A model generated the notes under the pieces. That model did not search any database. It saw only the letters and a list, made by a program, of their open reading frames with translations, and was not told the origin of the DNA. A stretch of 64,000 nucleotides of DNA from Glaciimonas sp. CA11.2 (lineage in GTDB: Bacteria; Pseudomonadota; Gammaproteobacteria; Burkholderiales; Burkholderiaceae_D), in the NCBI RefSeq assembly GCF_034314045.1, contig NZ_JAVIWL010000001.1, forward strand, positions 3,162,001 to 3,226,000, written 5' to 3'. Positions within the stretch are counted from its first letter, which is position 1. Each line of letters starts with the position of its first letter. The position numbers were made by a program, and so were the translations under genes. Shown here piece after piece: positions 45,209 through 54,448 of this stretch.

Positions 45209-45673
45209 ATGAAATGTCCATTCTGCCACCATGAAGAAACCCAGGTTCTGGACACGCGTGTTTCAGAAGAAGGGGATGCCATCCGTCGTCGTCGCCGTTG
45301 TACTAAATGCGATAAGCGATTTACGACTCACGAACGGATTGAGTTGGTGATGCCGGTGATCGTCAAAAAAAATGGCAGTCGTACCGAATTTGATCCTGAA
45401 AAATTGCGTGCAAGTTTGATGCTCGCGCTACGTAAGCGCCCAGTCTCTGCAGAATCGGTGGATGAGGCATTGCAAAAAATAAAAGAAAAATTGCTTGCCA
45501 GCGGTGAGCGTGAAGTCATCACCGGTCGTGTGGGAGAACTGGTCATGCATGAGCTGAAGCAACTTGATAAAATTGCGTATATTCGCTTTGCGTCAGTGTA
45601 TAAAAGCTTTGAGGACGTGGCAGAATTTCAAAATATGATCGAAGAATTTTCAGGGCCGACCCGAAAAAAATAG
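45209..45673 (+). CDS. nrdR: Transcriptional repressor NrdR
   Basis: The 154-residue protein has an N-terminal zinc ribbon with CPFC (Cys3, Cys6) and CTKC (Cys31, Cys34) and an ATP-cone domain from about 49 ([19 protein letters not shown]). NrdR senses ATP/dATP and represses ribonucleotide reductase genes. glyA-nrdR linkage is typical of betaproteobacteria. Confidence 0.97.
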   Translation: MKCPFCHHEETQVLDTRVSEEGDAIRRRRRCTKCDKRFTTHERIELVMPVIVKKNGSRTEFDPEKLRASLMLALRKRPVSAESVDEALQKIKEKLLASGEREVITGRVGELVMHELKQLDKIAYIRFASVYKSFEDVAEFQNMIEEFSGPTRKK

Positions 45674-45828
45674 CACTCAACTTCCTAAGTTCTGCACTCT
45701 GCCCGGCGCAGGATTAAGTCCGCGATTAATCCTAGGCTTAAGTTGGTCCATTTTCCTCGTCGAAAGTGGTTCAGTTGTAATAAAAGACGATAGTATTCGC
45801 TCCTCCTTCATTCGATGCGAGGCTGTCT

Positions 45829-46392
45829 TTGATACCGCATTCTGCCGTTGTTTCTGTTCCATTGTCCTTTCCAGCATTCACATTGCGTTATGGTTTTACC
45901 CTGATTGAGATAATGATCGCGATGCTAGTCGTGATCATATTGCTCGCCATTGGTGCGCCATCGATGCGTGCTTTTATTATCGAAACGCGGATGAGCATAT
46001 ACGTGAATCAATTTGTTGCCGCAGCAACGCTGGCACGCACGGAGGCCATCAAGCGCGGCCGTTCAGTGGTGATTTGTCGTAGTGTTCATGCTGAATCGAA
46101 ACCGGTATTATGCATCTCCAGCGCCAGCGAGGGACGTCCCGATGACGATTGGGGTAGCGGTTGGATTGTGATGGTACCAGGTGAAAAGGTGGCCTTGCTC
46201 CGACATGCCGCATTACACCGCAATACCAGCGTCATCGGTCAGAATAAAGTGATCAAGTACGACGGTTTGGGGCGTCCCGGAGCGAGTTTTACCAAGCTGG
46301 TATTGCGTCACGAGGGTAAATTTGAGCGGGTTATTTGTTTGAGCCGAAGTGGTCGCATGAACGTACTGGTAGGCACCTCAGAATGCGGATAA
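45829..46392 (+). CDS. Type IV pilus minor pilin, FimT/GspH type
   Basis: The 187-residue protein has a leader of about 21 residues that ends before the prepilin peptidase site G/FTLIE, followed by the hydrophobic helix IEIMIAMLVVIILLAIGAP. The remainder fits GspH/FimT (a large beta domain with CRSVH, DDDWGSGWIV and a final CLSRSGRMNV). FimT-type minor pilins prime pili and help DNA uptake. It overlaps the pilW-like gene. A start later in the leader is possible. Confidence 0.88.
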   Translation: MIPHSAVVSVPLSFPAFTLRYGFTLIEIMIAMLVVIILLAIGAPSMRAFIIETRMSIYVNQFVAAATLARTEAIKRGRSVVICRSVHAESKPVLCISSASEGRPDDDWGSGWIVMVPGEKVALLRHAALHRNTSVIGQNKVIKYDGLGRPGASFTKLVLRHEGKFERVICLSRSGRMNVLVGTSECG

Positions 46393-47372
46393 TATTTTTC
46401 AGGCGACAAAGACTGGCGCGCGCCCCCGATTTATATCGTAAGGTTTGCAAGGCGCGTGAAGGCGGCGTCACCATTGTTGAATTGATGGTGACGATGATGA
46501 TTAGCGTTGGATTAATCGCAGCGGTAGGCAGTTTGTATTTTGGTAGTAAGACGAGTTACCGGATGAATCAAAACCAGCTTCGGTTGCAGCAAGATGGTCG
46601 CTATGCCATGCAATTGATGGAGTTAAACTTGCGGCAAGCCGGTTTTGGGCATTTGACGTCTGCTAGTGTCAACGCTGCTGAAGTCGATAAAACAGATTTT
46701 GTTGGCCTAAACGGTAAACCCGGACAGGGCTTGCGAGGCTGTGACTCTGGGTTTACTAAACCGTTGTCGCACGGATTTGTTTGCAACAGCAGTGATGAGG
46801 GAGCGGCTGCATTTGAAGTCGCCTATCGCGTGGCAGATACGTTTGATTTTGATAATGGTGCAGGCGCTGATTGCAACGGTTCTCAGGCTGGTGTAGTTGC
46901 TTTGCCTGAGAGTCACCCCGGCTACAGCGCTAGTAAGGCTGTGGCGATAGCCAGCAATAGATTTTTTGTTGCCACGCCGTCAGGTCGAAAAACGACATCC
47001 TTGTATTGCCAAGGTAATAGCGGCAATGGCCGTAGTATTGCGCAGCCCATACTTAATAACGTAGAGAATATGCGGCTTGTTTTTGGTGTGGCGGCGATTG
47101 ATGGATTTTCTGTGAAACAGTTTTTGACCGCGACACAAGTTGATGGATTATCGCCAGACCAGCATCAAAATTGGAAAAGGGTGGTCCGCGTCAAATTGTG
47201 TTTGCAATTACATGCCAGTGAGCGCAATGCCAGCACGCCGCAGCGTTACGTTGATTGCGATGGCGTGGAGCAGATGGCGACGGACGGTAAATTGCGGACT
47301 GTTATGACGAGTATTGTTACACTACGTAATAATGCGGCTACTACGCAGTCTGAGCCAACTTGGCCAAGTTAG
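46383..47372 (+). CDS. Type IV pilus minor pilin, PilW type
   Basis: The ATG at 46383 overlaps the end of the previous gene. The 329-residue protein has a basic leader, the cleavage site G/VTIVELMV near residue 28 and a hydrophobic helix, then QDGRYAMQLMELNLRQAGF, which is typical of PilW. PilW is a minor pilin of the PilVWX-FimU priming complex. No pilV, pilX, pilY1 or pilE follows: ribD comes next after 87 bases, so the cluster is reduced to two genes here. Confidence 0.88.
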   Translation: MRIIFFRRQRLARAPDLYRKVCKAREGGVTIVELMVTMMISVGLIAAVGSLYFGSKTSYRMNQNQLRLQQDGRYAMQLMELNLRQAGFGHLTSASVNAAEVDKTDFVGLNGKPGQGLRGCDSGFTKPLSHGFVCNSSDEGAAAFEVAYRVADTFDFDNGAGADCNGSQAGVVALPESHPGYSASKAVAIASNRFFVATPSGRKTTSLYCQGNSGNGRSIAQPILNNVENMRLVFGVAAIDGFSVKQFLTATQVDGLSPDQHQNWKRVVRVKLCLQLHASERNASTPQRYVDCDGVEQMATDGKLRTVMTSIVTLRNNAATTQSEPTWPS

Positions 47373-47459
47373 CGCAATGAAGCGGCTTATGCGGCTCATA
47401 ACTTATCTGCTGCTTAATAACAACTTGCTACTTCTTATTACTTTCAACAGGTTCACTAT

Positions 47460-48545
47460 ATGACGCACGCTGATGTATTTATGGCCCACGCATTGCGACT
47501 GGCAGAACAGGGATTGTTCACCAGTGCGCCAAATCCAGCCATCGGTTGTGTCATCGTCAAAGATGGTTTGATTATTGGCGAAGGGCATACACAATCGCCT
47601 GGCGGCAATCATGCTGAAGTTGAAGCGCTTAACGATGCACGTTCCAAAGGGCATGATGTGCAGGGTGCAACCGCTTATGTGACTCTTGAACCTTGTAGTC
47701 ACTTCGGGCGCACACCGCCTTGCGCGGATGCATTGGTGAGCGCTGGCCTGGCAAAAGTGGTGGCAGCAATGGCCGATCCTAATCCTTTGGTTGCCGGTAA
47801 GGGTTTTGAACGACTCAGGGCTGCAGGAATTGTCGTAGAAACTGACGTTCTGGCAGAACAGGCACGGGAGCTGAACATTGGTTTTTTCTCTCGTATGCAG
47901 AGTGGGAAGCCATGGGTCAGACTCAAGGTCGCCGCGAGTCTGGACGGTAGAACGGCGCTCTATAATGGACAAAGTCAGTGGATTACCTCTTCTCAAGCAC
48001 GTGACGACGGGCATCTCTGGCGCGCCCGCGCTGGTGTAATTTTGACCGGAATCGGGACGGTAAAGCAAGATGATCCGCAACTGACCGTGCGGGCCATTTC
48101 GGTGGTACGGCAACCATTGCGTGTCATCATCGACAGCAAACTGGGTATTGACCCGAAAGCGCGCATTTTAAGCGGTGAGCCGACATTAATTTTCTCCGCC
48201 GTCGGCAATACCGAAAAGGAAGCACTTCTTCAAGAAAGAGGGGCAGAAGTCGTTGTGATCCCCAACGCGCAAGGCAAAGTCGACTTGCCACAAGTCATTT
48301 TGGCGCTGGGCAAACGCCAAATTAATGAAATACACGTCGAAGCGGGTGCTAAGTTAAATGCGTCATTAATCAGGGAAGGATGCGTCGACGAACTACTTGT
48401 TTACCTTGCACCGACGATTTTGGGGGATGCACGGGGTATGTTTGATCTTCCTGGTCTAGATAACTTGCAGGATAAATTTTTGTTGAAATTTTACGAGATC
48501 AAGCAAATAGGCGAGGATTTGCGTATCCTTGCCAGATTCACTTAA
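47460..48545 (+). CDS. ribD: Bifunctional riboflavin deaminase-reductase RibD
   Basis: The 361-residue protein has an N-terminal deaminase domain with the zinc motifs HAEVEAL and PCSHFGRTPPC, and a C-terminal reductase domain from about 150 (RLKVAASLDGRTAL, then EAGAKLNASLI). It makes the pyrimidine intermediate of riboflavin in two steps. ribE follows after 18 bases. The other riboflavin genes lie at 9326-11116. Confidence 0.97.
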   Translation: MTHADVFMAHALRLAEQGLFTSAPNPAIGCVIVKDGLIIGEGHTQSPGGNHAEVEALNDARSKGHDVQGATAYVTLEPCSHFGRTPPCADALVSAGLAKVVAAMADPNPLVAGKGFERLRAAGIVVETDVLAEQARELNIGFFSRMQSGKPWVRLKVAASLDGRTALYNGQSQWITSSQARDDGHLWRARAGVILTGIGTVKQDDPQLTVRAISVVRQPLRVIIDSKLGIDPKARILSGEPTLIFSAVGNTEKEALLQERGAEVVVIPNAQGKVDLPQVILALGKRQINEIHVEAGAKLNASLIREGCVDELLVYLAPTILGDARGMFDLPGLDNLQDKFLLKFYEIKQIGEDLRILARFT

Positions 48546-48563
48546 CTTTTTATTCCTCCACTT

Positions 48564-49202
48564 ATGTTTACAGGCATCGTCGCAGCAGTCGGCAAAATTA
48601 CTTCAGTACACACACAGGGCGACGGCCCGGAAGACGGCGTTCGGCTGGACATTGATGCAGCAGATTTGCCGATGGGCGATGTCGCACTTGGCGATTCGAT
48701 TTCACTGAACGGTGCCTGCATGACCGTGACAGGAAAATCCGCCACCACTTTCAGCGTTGATGTCTCGCGAGAAAGTCTCAATTGCACCGTTGGTCTGGAT
48801 GCTGTGGGCGAGGTTAATCTGGAGAAAGCATTAACATTGGCAGAACGTTTGGGAGGACATTTAGTGTCCGGTCACGTCGATGGACTGGGTTTGGTGACGA
48901 AGTTTGAGCCAGTCGGCGAATCGTGGGAACTGGTTATACAAGCCTCGCGTGATCTCGCGAAATACTTCGCTTACAAGGGCTCGATCGTGGTCAACGGTGT
49001 ATCGCTCACGGTCAATCGAATTGAAGATACAGCGGACGCGTGTCTGTTTTCGATTAACCTGATTCCGCACACAATTCAAGTCACGACATTACGACATTTG
49101 GCGGTCGGTAAACGGGTTAATCTGGAGGTTGATCTGATTGCCCGATATGTCGAGCGAATGTTGTCCGTATCCAATTCGACGCATAACCCAGCACCGAATT
49201 GA
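48564..49202 (+). CDS. ribE: Riboflavin synthase, alpha subunit
   Basis: The 212-residue protein has the two similar lumazine-binding halves: MFTGIVAAVGKI with SLNGACMTVT at the start and GHLVSGHVDGLG with GVSLTVNRI in the second half. It converts two lumazine molecules to riboflavin. It is the last gene of the ribDE block. The ribosome binding site is poor and coupling to ribD is likely. Confidence 0.97.
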   Translation: MFTGIVAAVGKITSVHTQGDGPEDGVRLDIDAADLPMGDVALGDSISLNGACMTVTGKSATTFSVDVSRESLNCTVGLDAVGEVNLEKALTLAERLGGHLVSGHVDGLGLVTKFEPVGESWELVIQASRDLAKYFAYKGSIVVNGVSLTVNRIEDTADACLFSINLIPHTIQVTTLRHLAVGKRVNLEVDLIARYVERMLSVSNSTHNPAPN

Positions 49203-49304
49203 AGCTTAATTGAAGTTGCGGAATTGAAGGTGATTTAAGGCTGAAATGTAAAGCTGAAATTTTCCACGGTTCACTTGCAATACTTCATCGACATGAGGTC
49301 CACT

Positions 49305-49360
49305 ACTACATTTATGATCCACTCCATTTCTTTGAGTGTTGTGGGTTGAATAAATGTAGT
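49305..49360. repeat. Structured inverted repeat behind ribE
   Basis: ACTACATTTAT and ATAAATGTAGT are perfect 11-bp arms around a 34-base loop that holds an inner CACTC/GAGTG stem. It lies in a gene-free stretch (49203-49551) between convergent genes ribE and ltaE; nothing else is seen in that stretch. Confidence 0.55.
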
Positions 49361-49551
49361 TTGTCTAAATACTTACTGCACGAAACCCAAGATCGATACC
49401 CCCGCTAATGTATAAGATTCACAATACGGGGAGGTGGATCACATTGTCGACAATTCAAATAAGATTGGTGCCGATATGATGCGTGGAAAACGTGAATTTC
49501 GCTCTAATCCTGTCGCGGTTTTTTCCGTCAATCAGCAATCTCATTAAAGCT

Positions 49552-50583
49552 TTATCGTTTCAAGAAAAAATCTCGTGTTACCGATAGTGCGGCCTCGACC
49601 GCTTCTTTGGACGCGTCCAAATGGGTAACCCAGCGTTGCTGGGTCGCGGTGTATGCCGATGTCACGCCGATGCCGTGCAAGGCCAAATGGGTCGAAAACG
49701 GCACTGCAATATCCGCAGCGACATTGACGAAGACCATATTGGTATCCGGCATGGCTACCGTCAGTCCCGAGAAACTTGATAGACCGGTGGCAAGAAGTGT
49801 AGCGTTGGCGTGATCCTCGATTAACCGCTCCACGTTGTGTTCCAGAGCATACAAGCCCGCCGCCGCGATAATGCCCGCCTGCCGCATTCCACCGCCAAGC
49901 ATCTTCCTCAATCGTCGCGCCTTGGCAATAAACGGAGCAGAACCTACCAGCACGGAACCGATCGGCGCGCCCAGTCCTTTTGACAGGCAGACCGAGATGG
50001 AGTCGAACGGCGTTGCTAGTGATGCTACAGAAACGCGCAGCATTACAGCTGCATTAAACAAACGTGCTCCGTCCAGATGACAAGCAAGCCCATGACGTCG
50101 CGCCAAGGCCGTGGCAGCATTGACGTAGGCCACGGGCAAAACCTTCCCGCCGGTGGTGTTTTCCAGAGCAAGAAGTCGCGTCCGTGCGAAGTGCGAATCG
50201 TCCGGCTTGATCGCCTCTTCAATTTCCGCAAGGAGCATCGTACCGTCTGACTGATTGTTCAAGGGTTGAGGTTGAATACTTCCCAACACCGCCGCACCAC
50301 CTGCTTCCCAACGGTAGCAATGTGCTTTCTGACCGACGATATACTCATCTCCGCGCTCGCAGTGGGACATCAGCGCGATGAGGTTGGCTTGCGTACCTGA
50401 TGGTAGAAACAACGCAGCTTCTTTGTCTAGCATCTCTGCGGTAGCGCTTTCAAGTCGATTGACTGTCGGATCGTCACCAAATACGTCATCACCGACTTCT
50501 GCAGCGGCCATAACAGCGCGCATTGAAGGGCTGGGCCGAGTGACAGTATCGCTTCTGAAATCATGTCGGATTACGGTGCTCAT
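49552..50583 (-). CDS. ltaE: Low-specificity L-threonine aldolase
   Basis: The ATG at 50583 follows AAGGAG. The 343-residue protein has the threonine aldolase signatures DFRSDTVTRPS, VGDDVFGDDPTV, HLDGARLFNA and the PLP lysine in SVCLSKGLGAP. It cleaves threonine to glycine and acetaldehyde. The gene lies alone, convergent with ribE. Confidence 0.95.
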   Translation of the reverse strand: MSTVIRHDFRSDTVTRPSPSMRAVMAAAEVGDDVFGDDPTVNRLESATAEMLDKEAALFLPSGTQANLIALMSHCERGDEYIVGQKAHCYRWEAGGAAVLGSIQPQPLNNQSDGTMLLAEIEEAIKPDDSHFARTRLLALENTTGGKVLPVAYVNAATALARRHGLACHLDGARLFNAAVMLRVSVASLATPFDSISVCLSKGLGAPIGSVLVGSAPFIAKARRLRKMLGGGMRQAGIIAAAGLYALEHNVERLIEDHANATLLATGLSSFSGLTVAMPDTNMVFVNVAADIAVPFSTHLALHGIGVTSAYTATQQRWVTHLDASKEAVEAALSVTRDFFLKR

Positions 50584-50837
50584 CGGATCTCCTTGAAAAG
50601 AGTCCATATCTTGACACTCCGATCACCGCAAATCAATACGCAAAAGCAGAATTTTTCACGTCAACGCCGACAAGGGCTTTGGCTTTTTGCAGCTAAATTT
50701 TAGCTAGCTTGGCTCGGATAACAGCAAATAAATCCCGCAATCTCATCGCATTCACAAAAAGAATTTTCTCTTTAGCTGGAACAAGATTGAAAAAAAATAA
50801 TACTTTTGGCAACGGAATAATCAAGGAGGCGCCATTC

Positions 50838-51551
50838 TTAACGTGGAAAGTATTTGACGATTCCTTCAAGGAGCATACGAAAATCGCCGAACAGCGTACC
50901 TATTTCAACTGTAATGATGAACAGGGTTGCCTGAAAGGCGGCAGGATAACGATTTAACACCAGAATGCAGCGCGGCCCATATAGTTTTATCACGCTTGCA
51001 CGGTTGCTCAACACCACACATCCGAATCCTAAAAGTCCACCAGCCAAAATATCAGTAGGGTAATGCAAACCGAGATAAATACGTGGCAGGGCAATAAAGA
51101 TAAAAACATATAGATAAAGCATAAAACCGGTCAACCTCGAAATGAGGAAAATGCCACTGGCGAGACCAAAAAACAAAGTGGCATGATCGCTAGGGAAGGA
51201 GCTCCATATATATAAAGCCTGACTGTCCGCTGCCGGTAACCCGATATGTTCAGGATAGGCGAGTGCCAAATTGGCGAAGGGGCGCGGTTGAAATGGCCCG
51301 ATATTGTTGGCAATTCTGGCAATGAAAACGGCCACGACGCAGCCGAGCAGACTCGCGATAATACTTTGACGTGTGTTGGATGTTGAGTCGCTATCCCTGA
51401 ACCAAAAGTACCAAAGCATCCCCATGATAGGAACGCCTTTGAATAGATTTGAGCCGGCAATAAAGTGAATAATTTGATTGAAAGGCGCCGACATTGATGT
51501 GAATTGGCCCAGCCAATGCATCACAGCAAGATTCACATAATTATTCCACAT
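50838..51551 (-). CDS. PAP2-family phosphatase-like membrane protein
   Basis: I choose the ATG at 51551 (MWNNYVN) with GGAG upstream over a GTG at 51560. The 237-residue protein has five or six membrane helices. PAP2 motifs 2 and 3 are present: SSFPSDHATLFFG and RIYLGLHYPTDI with the catalytic histidines. Motif 1 (KxxxxxxRP) is altered: the QPRP arginine is kept but the lysine position holds asparagine (NNIGPFQPRP). It may act on isoprenoid or lipid phosphates, or be altered in activity. Confidence 0.88.
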   Translation of the reverse strand: MWNNYVNLAVMHWLGQFTSMSAPFNQIIHFIAGSNLFKGVPIMGMLWYFWFRDSDSTSNTRQSIIASLLGCVVAVFIARIANNIGPFQPRPFANLALAYPEHIGLPAADSQALYIWSSFPSDHATLFFGLASGIFLISRLTGFMLYLYVFIFIALPRIYLGLHYPTDILAGGLLGFGCVVLSNRASVIKLYGPRCILVLNRYPAAFQATLFIITVEIGTLFGDFRMLLEGIVKYFPR

Positions 51552-51727
51552 GATATCCACTCCATCTATGATCAGACTGTTTTGCTATCTGGCCCCTTTT
51601 TTAACTTGAACGCTTTCCTGTTTTTCTTGGATTTTTGGTCAGTATCTGCAGCCTACAGCTTAGTAATGACTGTAATTGATGTGACGATTACTACGCTATT
51701 TTGTGCATCGAATAGCACAAGAAAAGT

Positions 51728-51757
51728 GAGCTATCCTGATGAAAATCAGGATAGCTC
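51728..51757. terminator. Perfect 13-bp hairpin
   Basis: GAGCTATCCTGAT and ATCAGGATAGCTC surround the loop GAAA. It lies in the gene-free stretch 51552-52106 between the divergent PAP2 gene and the next gene and has no clear T-tract. Function unknown. Confidence 0.55.
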
Positions 51758-52060
51758 TTCACATTCTATTTTGGTCTCGCCTTAAGTGAGATGCGGCTTG
51801 CGGAACGGGGGCACATTTTATTACTGTATGCATTCATGTTAATGAATTGAATACGATTGTGAATTCTTCATGTCGTTCTGATGGCTAATGGCTGCCAGGG
51901 GTTTATTTAGCCCGCTCTGGCACAAGCGCCTGGAACTTCGATGCCGCTATCGTTTTCAAAATAGTCTGTCACTTGATGCGTCAGCTAAAGGGTACAACGC
52001 TACGATACAGTTTGTTACATGCCTTACGACTTCAGCATGGAAGGATGGCGAATTTTTAGG

Positions 52061-52090
52061 TTAAATGAGGTTGTGCCTTACCTCATTTAA
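52061..52090 (+). promoter_or_regulatory. Hairpin in the leader of the Tyr/Pro-rich protein gene
   Basis: TTAAATGAGGT and ACCTCATTTAA form a perfect 11-bp stem with an 8-base loop, ending 16 bases before the ATG at 52107. It may be part of the 5' leader and hide or expose the translation start, or be an operator. Confidence 0.55.
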
Positions 52091-52106
52091 TTCATTTGGA
52101 ATAATC

Positions 52107-52442
52107 ATGAAAAAAGCCTTACGCATTGCAGCAATTAGCTTACTAGCTACTGCTAGTTTGCTTTGGTCCGCAACACCGGCGATCGCGCGAACACAAGTCG
52201 ATTGGTCGGTCAATGTAGGTGTGCCTGGCCCAGAATATTATCCGCCGCCACCGCCTGTATATTACGCGCCACCGCCACCTGTTTATTACGCGCCGCGCCC
52301 TGTGTATGTTCAACCGCCGCCAGTATACGTTGAGTCGTATCCCCGTCCTTATTATCGGAACCCCGGCTATTATCGCCATGGCTACGGATGGCGTGAACGG
52401 GAGTGGCGCGAGCACGAATGGCGCAGAGGATATGATCGTTAA
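52107..52442 (+). CDS. Exported Tyr/Pro-rich protein
   Basis: The 111-residue protein starts at ATG 52107 with a clear signal peptide (MKKALRIAAISLLATASLLW, cleavage near AIARTQ). The mature part has YYPPPPPVYYAPPPPVYYAP repeats and an arginine/tryptophan-rich end (WREREWREHEWRR). The type is common in Burkholderiales as envelope protein of unknown function. A terminator follows at 52455. Confidence 0.85.
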   Translation: MKKALRIAAISLLATASLLWSATPAIARTQVDWSVNVGVPGPEYYPPPPPVYYAPPPPVYYAPRPVYVQPPPVYVESYPRPYYRNPGYYRHGYGWREREWREHEWRRGYDR

Positions 52443-52454
52443 TTTGAAAAAAAT

Positions 52455-52492
52455 ATAGCCGAAATTGCACAAATTTCGGCTATTTTAATTTT
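52455..52492 (+). terminator. Terminator after the Tyr/Pro-rich protein gene
   Basis: ATAGCCGAAATT and AATTTCGGCTAT form a 12-bp stem with a 5-base loop, followed by TTTAATTTT. Confidence 0.88.
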
Positions 52493-52958
52493 CGCAAAAA
52501 TACAACTACGATCCATATAGCTGTATGTATGCACAGTAGTTATGGTAAGGTATTAGCTCCTGTAACGCGTCGGTGCTAATAAAATGAACAATACATCTAT
52601 CACTTCGGGCTCCCGATTTGGCGTAGAGTCCACGCCTTACTCAATCTTGTTGCGGCTTGGTAAGCGCGAGCTGTTTATCTGTCGCGATTATTACAAACGC
52701 CTGTATAGAAGCAATCTGATAATGGAGTGTACGGCGGGCGTCCAGCCAGGCCATCTTCAGATACTGCTATTTCGGCGATGGTTGCTTATCATGTCTCGAA
52801 GCTATTGATCGGACGTGTTGATAGCCCGTTTCGAGCAATCGCATTTAGCAACATTAGATGCCTCTTAGCCGCATCGTCTTGCTTTGTGCGTTTTCGACCT
52901 CAACGTGCATCCAAGTCGCGTTATGATGCGTCACAGATAATAAGATGATGGAAACCGT
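52493..52958. other. Stretch without a supported gene
   Basis: Two overlapping open frames (52584-52808 and 52727-52948) have no ribosome binding site and no recognisable features, so I do not call them. The end holds the start region of the next gene. Confidence 0.4.
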
Positions 52959-53189
52959 ATGGCGAAAATTGACGATATTGTAAAAAAGCAAAAAGAAGGC
53001 GCTAAATTTGTTATTTCCGGCGCTATGCTAGGCCTCGAACCTGAAGAATTCGATACCGTCGCCAAACTATGGGCAGAGGAATGTAATCACGGGTTTGTAG
53101 TTACCGGCGTACCGCATAGAAAATGTATTGATGGCGAATTTTTTATTGACAGGATTACAGTGATTAGAGCCGGATCACCCGATCAATAG
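52959..53189 (+). CDS. Small protein of unknown function (76 aa)
   Basis: The 76-residue protein begins MAKIDDIVKKQKEGAKFVIS and has a mixed alpha/beta look (GLEPEEFDTVAKLWAEEC then GFVVTGVPHRKCIDGEFFIDRITVIRAG). Two cysteines are present. There is a weak GATGG upstream. The composition looks like a real soluble protein, but I do not recognise the family. A dispersed repeat copy follows. Confidence 0.55.
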   Translation: MAKIDDIVKKQKEGAKFVISGAMLGLEPEEFDTVAKLWAEECNHGFVVTGVPHRKCIDGEFFIDRITVIRAGSPDQ

Positions 53190-53193
53190 TATG

Positions 53194-53293
53194 ATTCTCA
53201 CGCAAAACCGACCTATCGGCGTTGCGCTCTCCCAACCACTTACGCTGCCCGAAACTCCCAGATAAGCTTTGCAGGGAGAGTTTGCGTAAGCTC
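53194..53293. repeat. Dispersed palindromic-ended repeat, copy D
   Basis: The left end has CTCACGCAAAACC and the right end GTTTGCGTAAGCTC; the interior word GTTGCGCTCTCCC corresponds to GTTGCGCTTTTCT of copy A. It is the most diverged copy and lies directly behind the 76-aa gene. Confidence 0.55.
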
Positions 53294-53395
53294 TTTAAGA
53301 GTTCAGCAGGGCCGCAAAATTGCTGCCTTCTTTATACTTAAGCAAGTGATGTAGTGTGTGTAGCGAACCCCAATTATTGGACGTATGGCTGTGAT

Positions 53396-54181
53396 TTATA
53401 ACCAGGATGTTGGATCGACAATTCCGATTGCCTGAAATGCGGGCTTGCAAAAAAGATAGCCTTGCATCAAATCGATCCCCGCATTATGCAGATAGTCGCG
53501 CTCAGCGATAGTTTCAATACCTTCTGCTAAAACGCGTACATCTAACGCAGCACAGATTGAAACAATACCATTGACGATAGCCTGTTTTGGCTTGCTGGTA
53601 TCAATATCACGTACCAGCGCCATATCGATTTTTATAATATCCGGCTGATATTCAGCCAATAAACCTAGCCCAGCATAGCCCGCGCCAAAGTCGTCAATAG
53701 CGGTGCGAAAGCCAAAACGGCGGTATTCACGGAAGATATTCACCAGATGAGCACGATCATGTATTTGCTCACCCTCAGTTACTTCGAAGATAATTTGTTC
53801 AATTGGAAAATGATATCGTTGCGCTGCCTCGAAAGTGCTCCTGATGCACACGTCAGGGCGGTAGACGGCGTTGGGCAAAAAATTAATCGAGAGCAATTCA
53901 TTCATCCCAAGCTCTGAAGCCCCGCGGATTGCCTTGACTCTGCAAGCCTGATCAAACCGATAGCGGTTGGCCTCCGTGACTTGCGAGAGTATAGAGAAGG
54001 CAGACTCCCCGTTCGGCCCTCGAACCAACGCTTCATGTGCGTAAATCGATCGTGTGTCGAGATTGACGATGGGCTGATAAGCAAACACAAAATCGAAGTC
54101 CAATTCCTTTAAATCTTTGCATTCCACGCATTTACCGCTCAATGCTGACGCGTTTGACTGGGTGACATGAATAGGTGACAT
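53396..54181 (-). CDS. EAL-domain protein, probable cyclic-di-GMP phosphodiesterase
   Basis: The 261-residue protein is a single EAL domain. Catalytic and ligand motifs seen: EALVRG, SINFLPNA, EVTEGE, DDFGAGYAGL, KIDMALVRDI, AEGIET and QGYLF. These include the metal-binding Glu, Asn, Glu and Asp residues and the lysine and glutamate of the active site, so activity is likely. No sensor, GGDEF or membrane part is present. It would lower cyclic-di-GMP or act as a small signalling adaptor. The ribosome binding site is weak. Confidence 0.92.
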   Translation of the reverse strand: MSPIHVTQSNASALSGKCVECKDLKELDFDFVFAYQPIVNLDTRSIYAHEALVRGPNGESAFSILSQVTEANRYRFDQACRVKAIRGASELGMNELLSINFLPNAVYRPDVCIRSTFEAAQRYHFPIEQIIFEVTEGEQIHDRAHLVNIFREYRRFGFRTAIDDFGAGYAGLGLLAEYQPDIIKIDMALVRDIDTSKPKQAIVNGIVSICAALDVRVLAEGIETIAERDYLHNAGIDLMQGYLFCKPAFQAIGIVDPTSWL

Positions 54182-54448
54182 TTGGCGTTTTTCTTATTAA
54201 GTATTAAATAACGAGCGTTGCCCTTTACTTGTATCACAATTTTTGTCCTGTCATTTTTCGTAACGCAAATGGGGAGGTTGCCTTCTGTTCGATGTTGTTA
54301 AATCAATACAAACCTGCTTTATTAATATTGGCTGGCTTCACTCGCCATCGAAGGTCATAGCGACGGCGGTGATACCAAGGCTTATTCTGGTCCAAATTTA
54401 CCGAGGGAATCAGAAGCATCTAGCAGAAGAGCCCAATGACATTATTTA

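Noticed and set aside
52584..52948. Two overlapping frames of about 74 codons each
   Set aside because: No start signals and no conserved features; left as non-coding.
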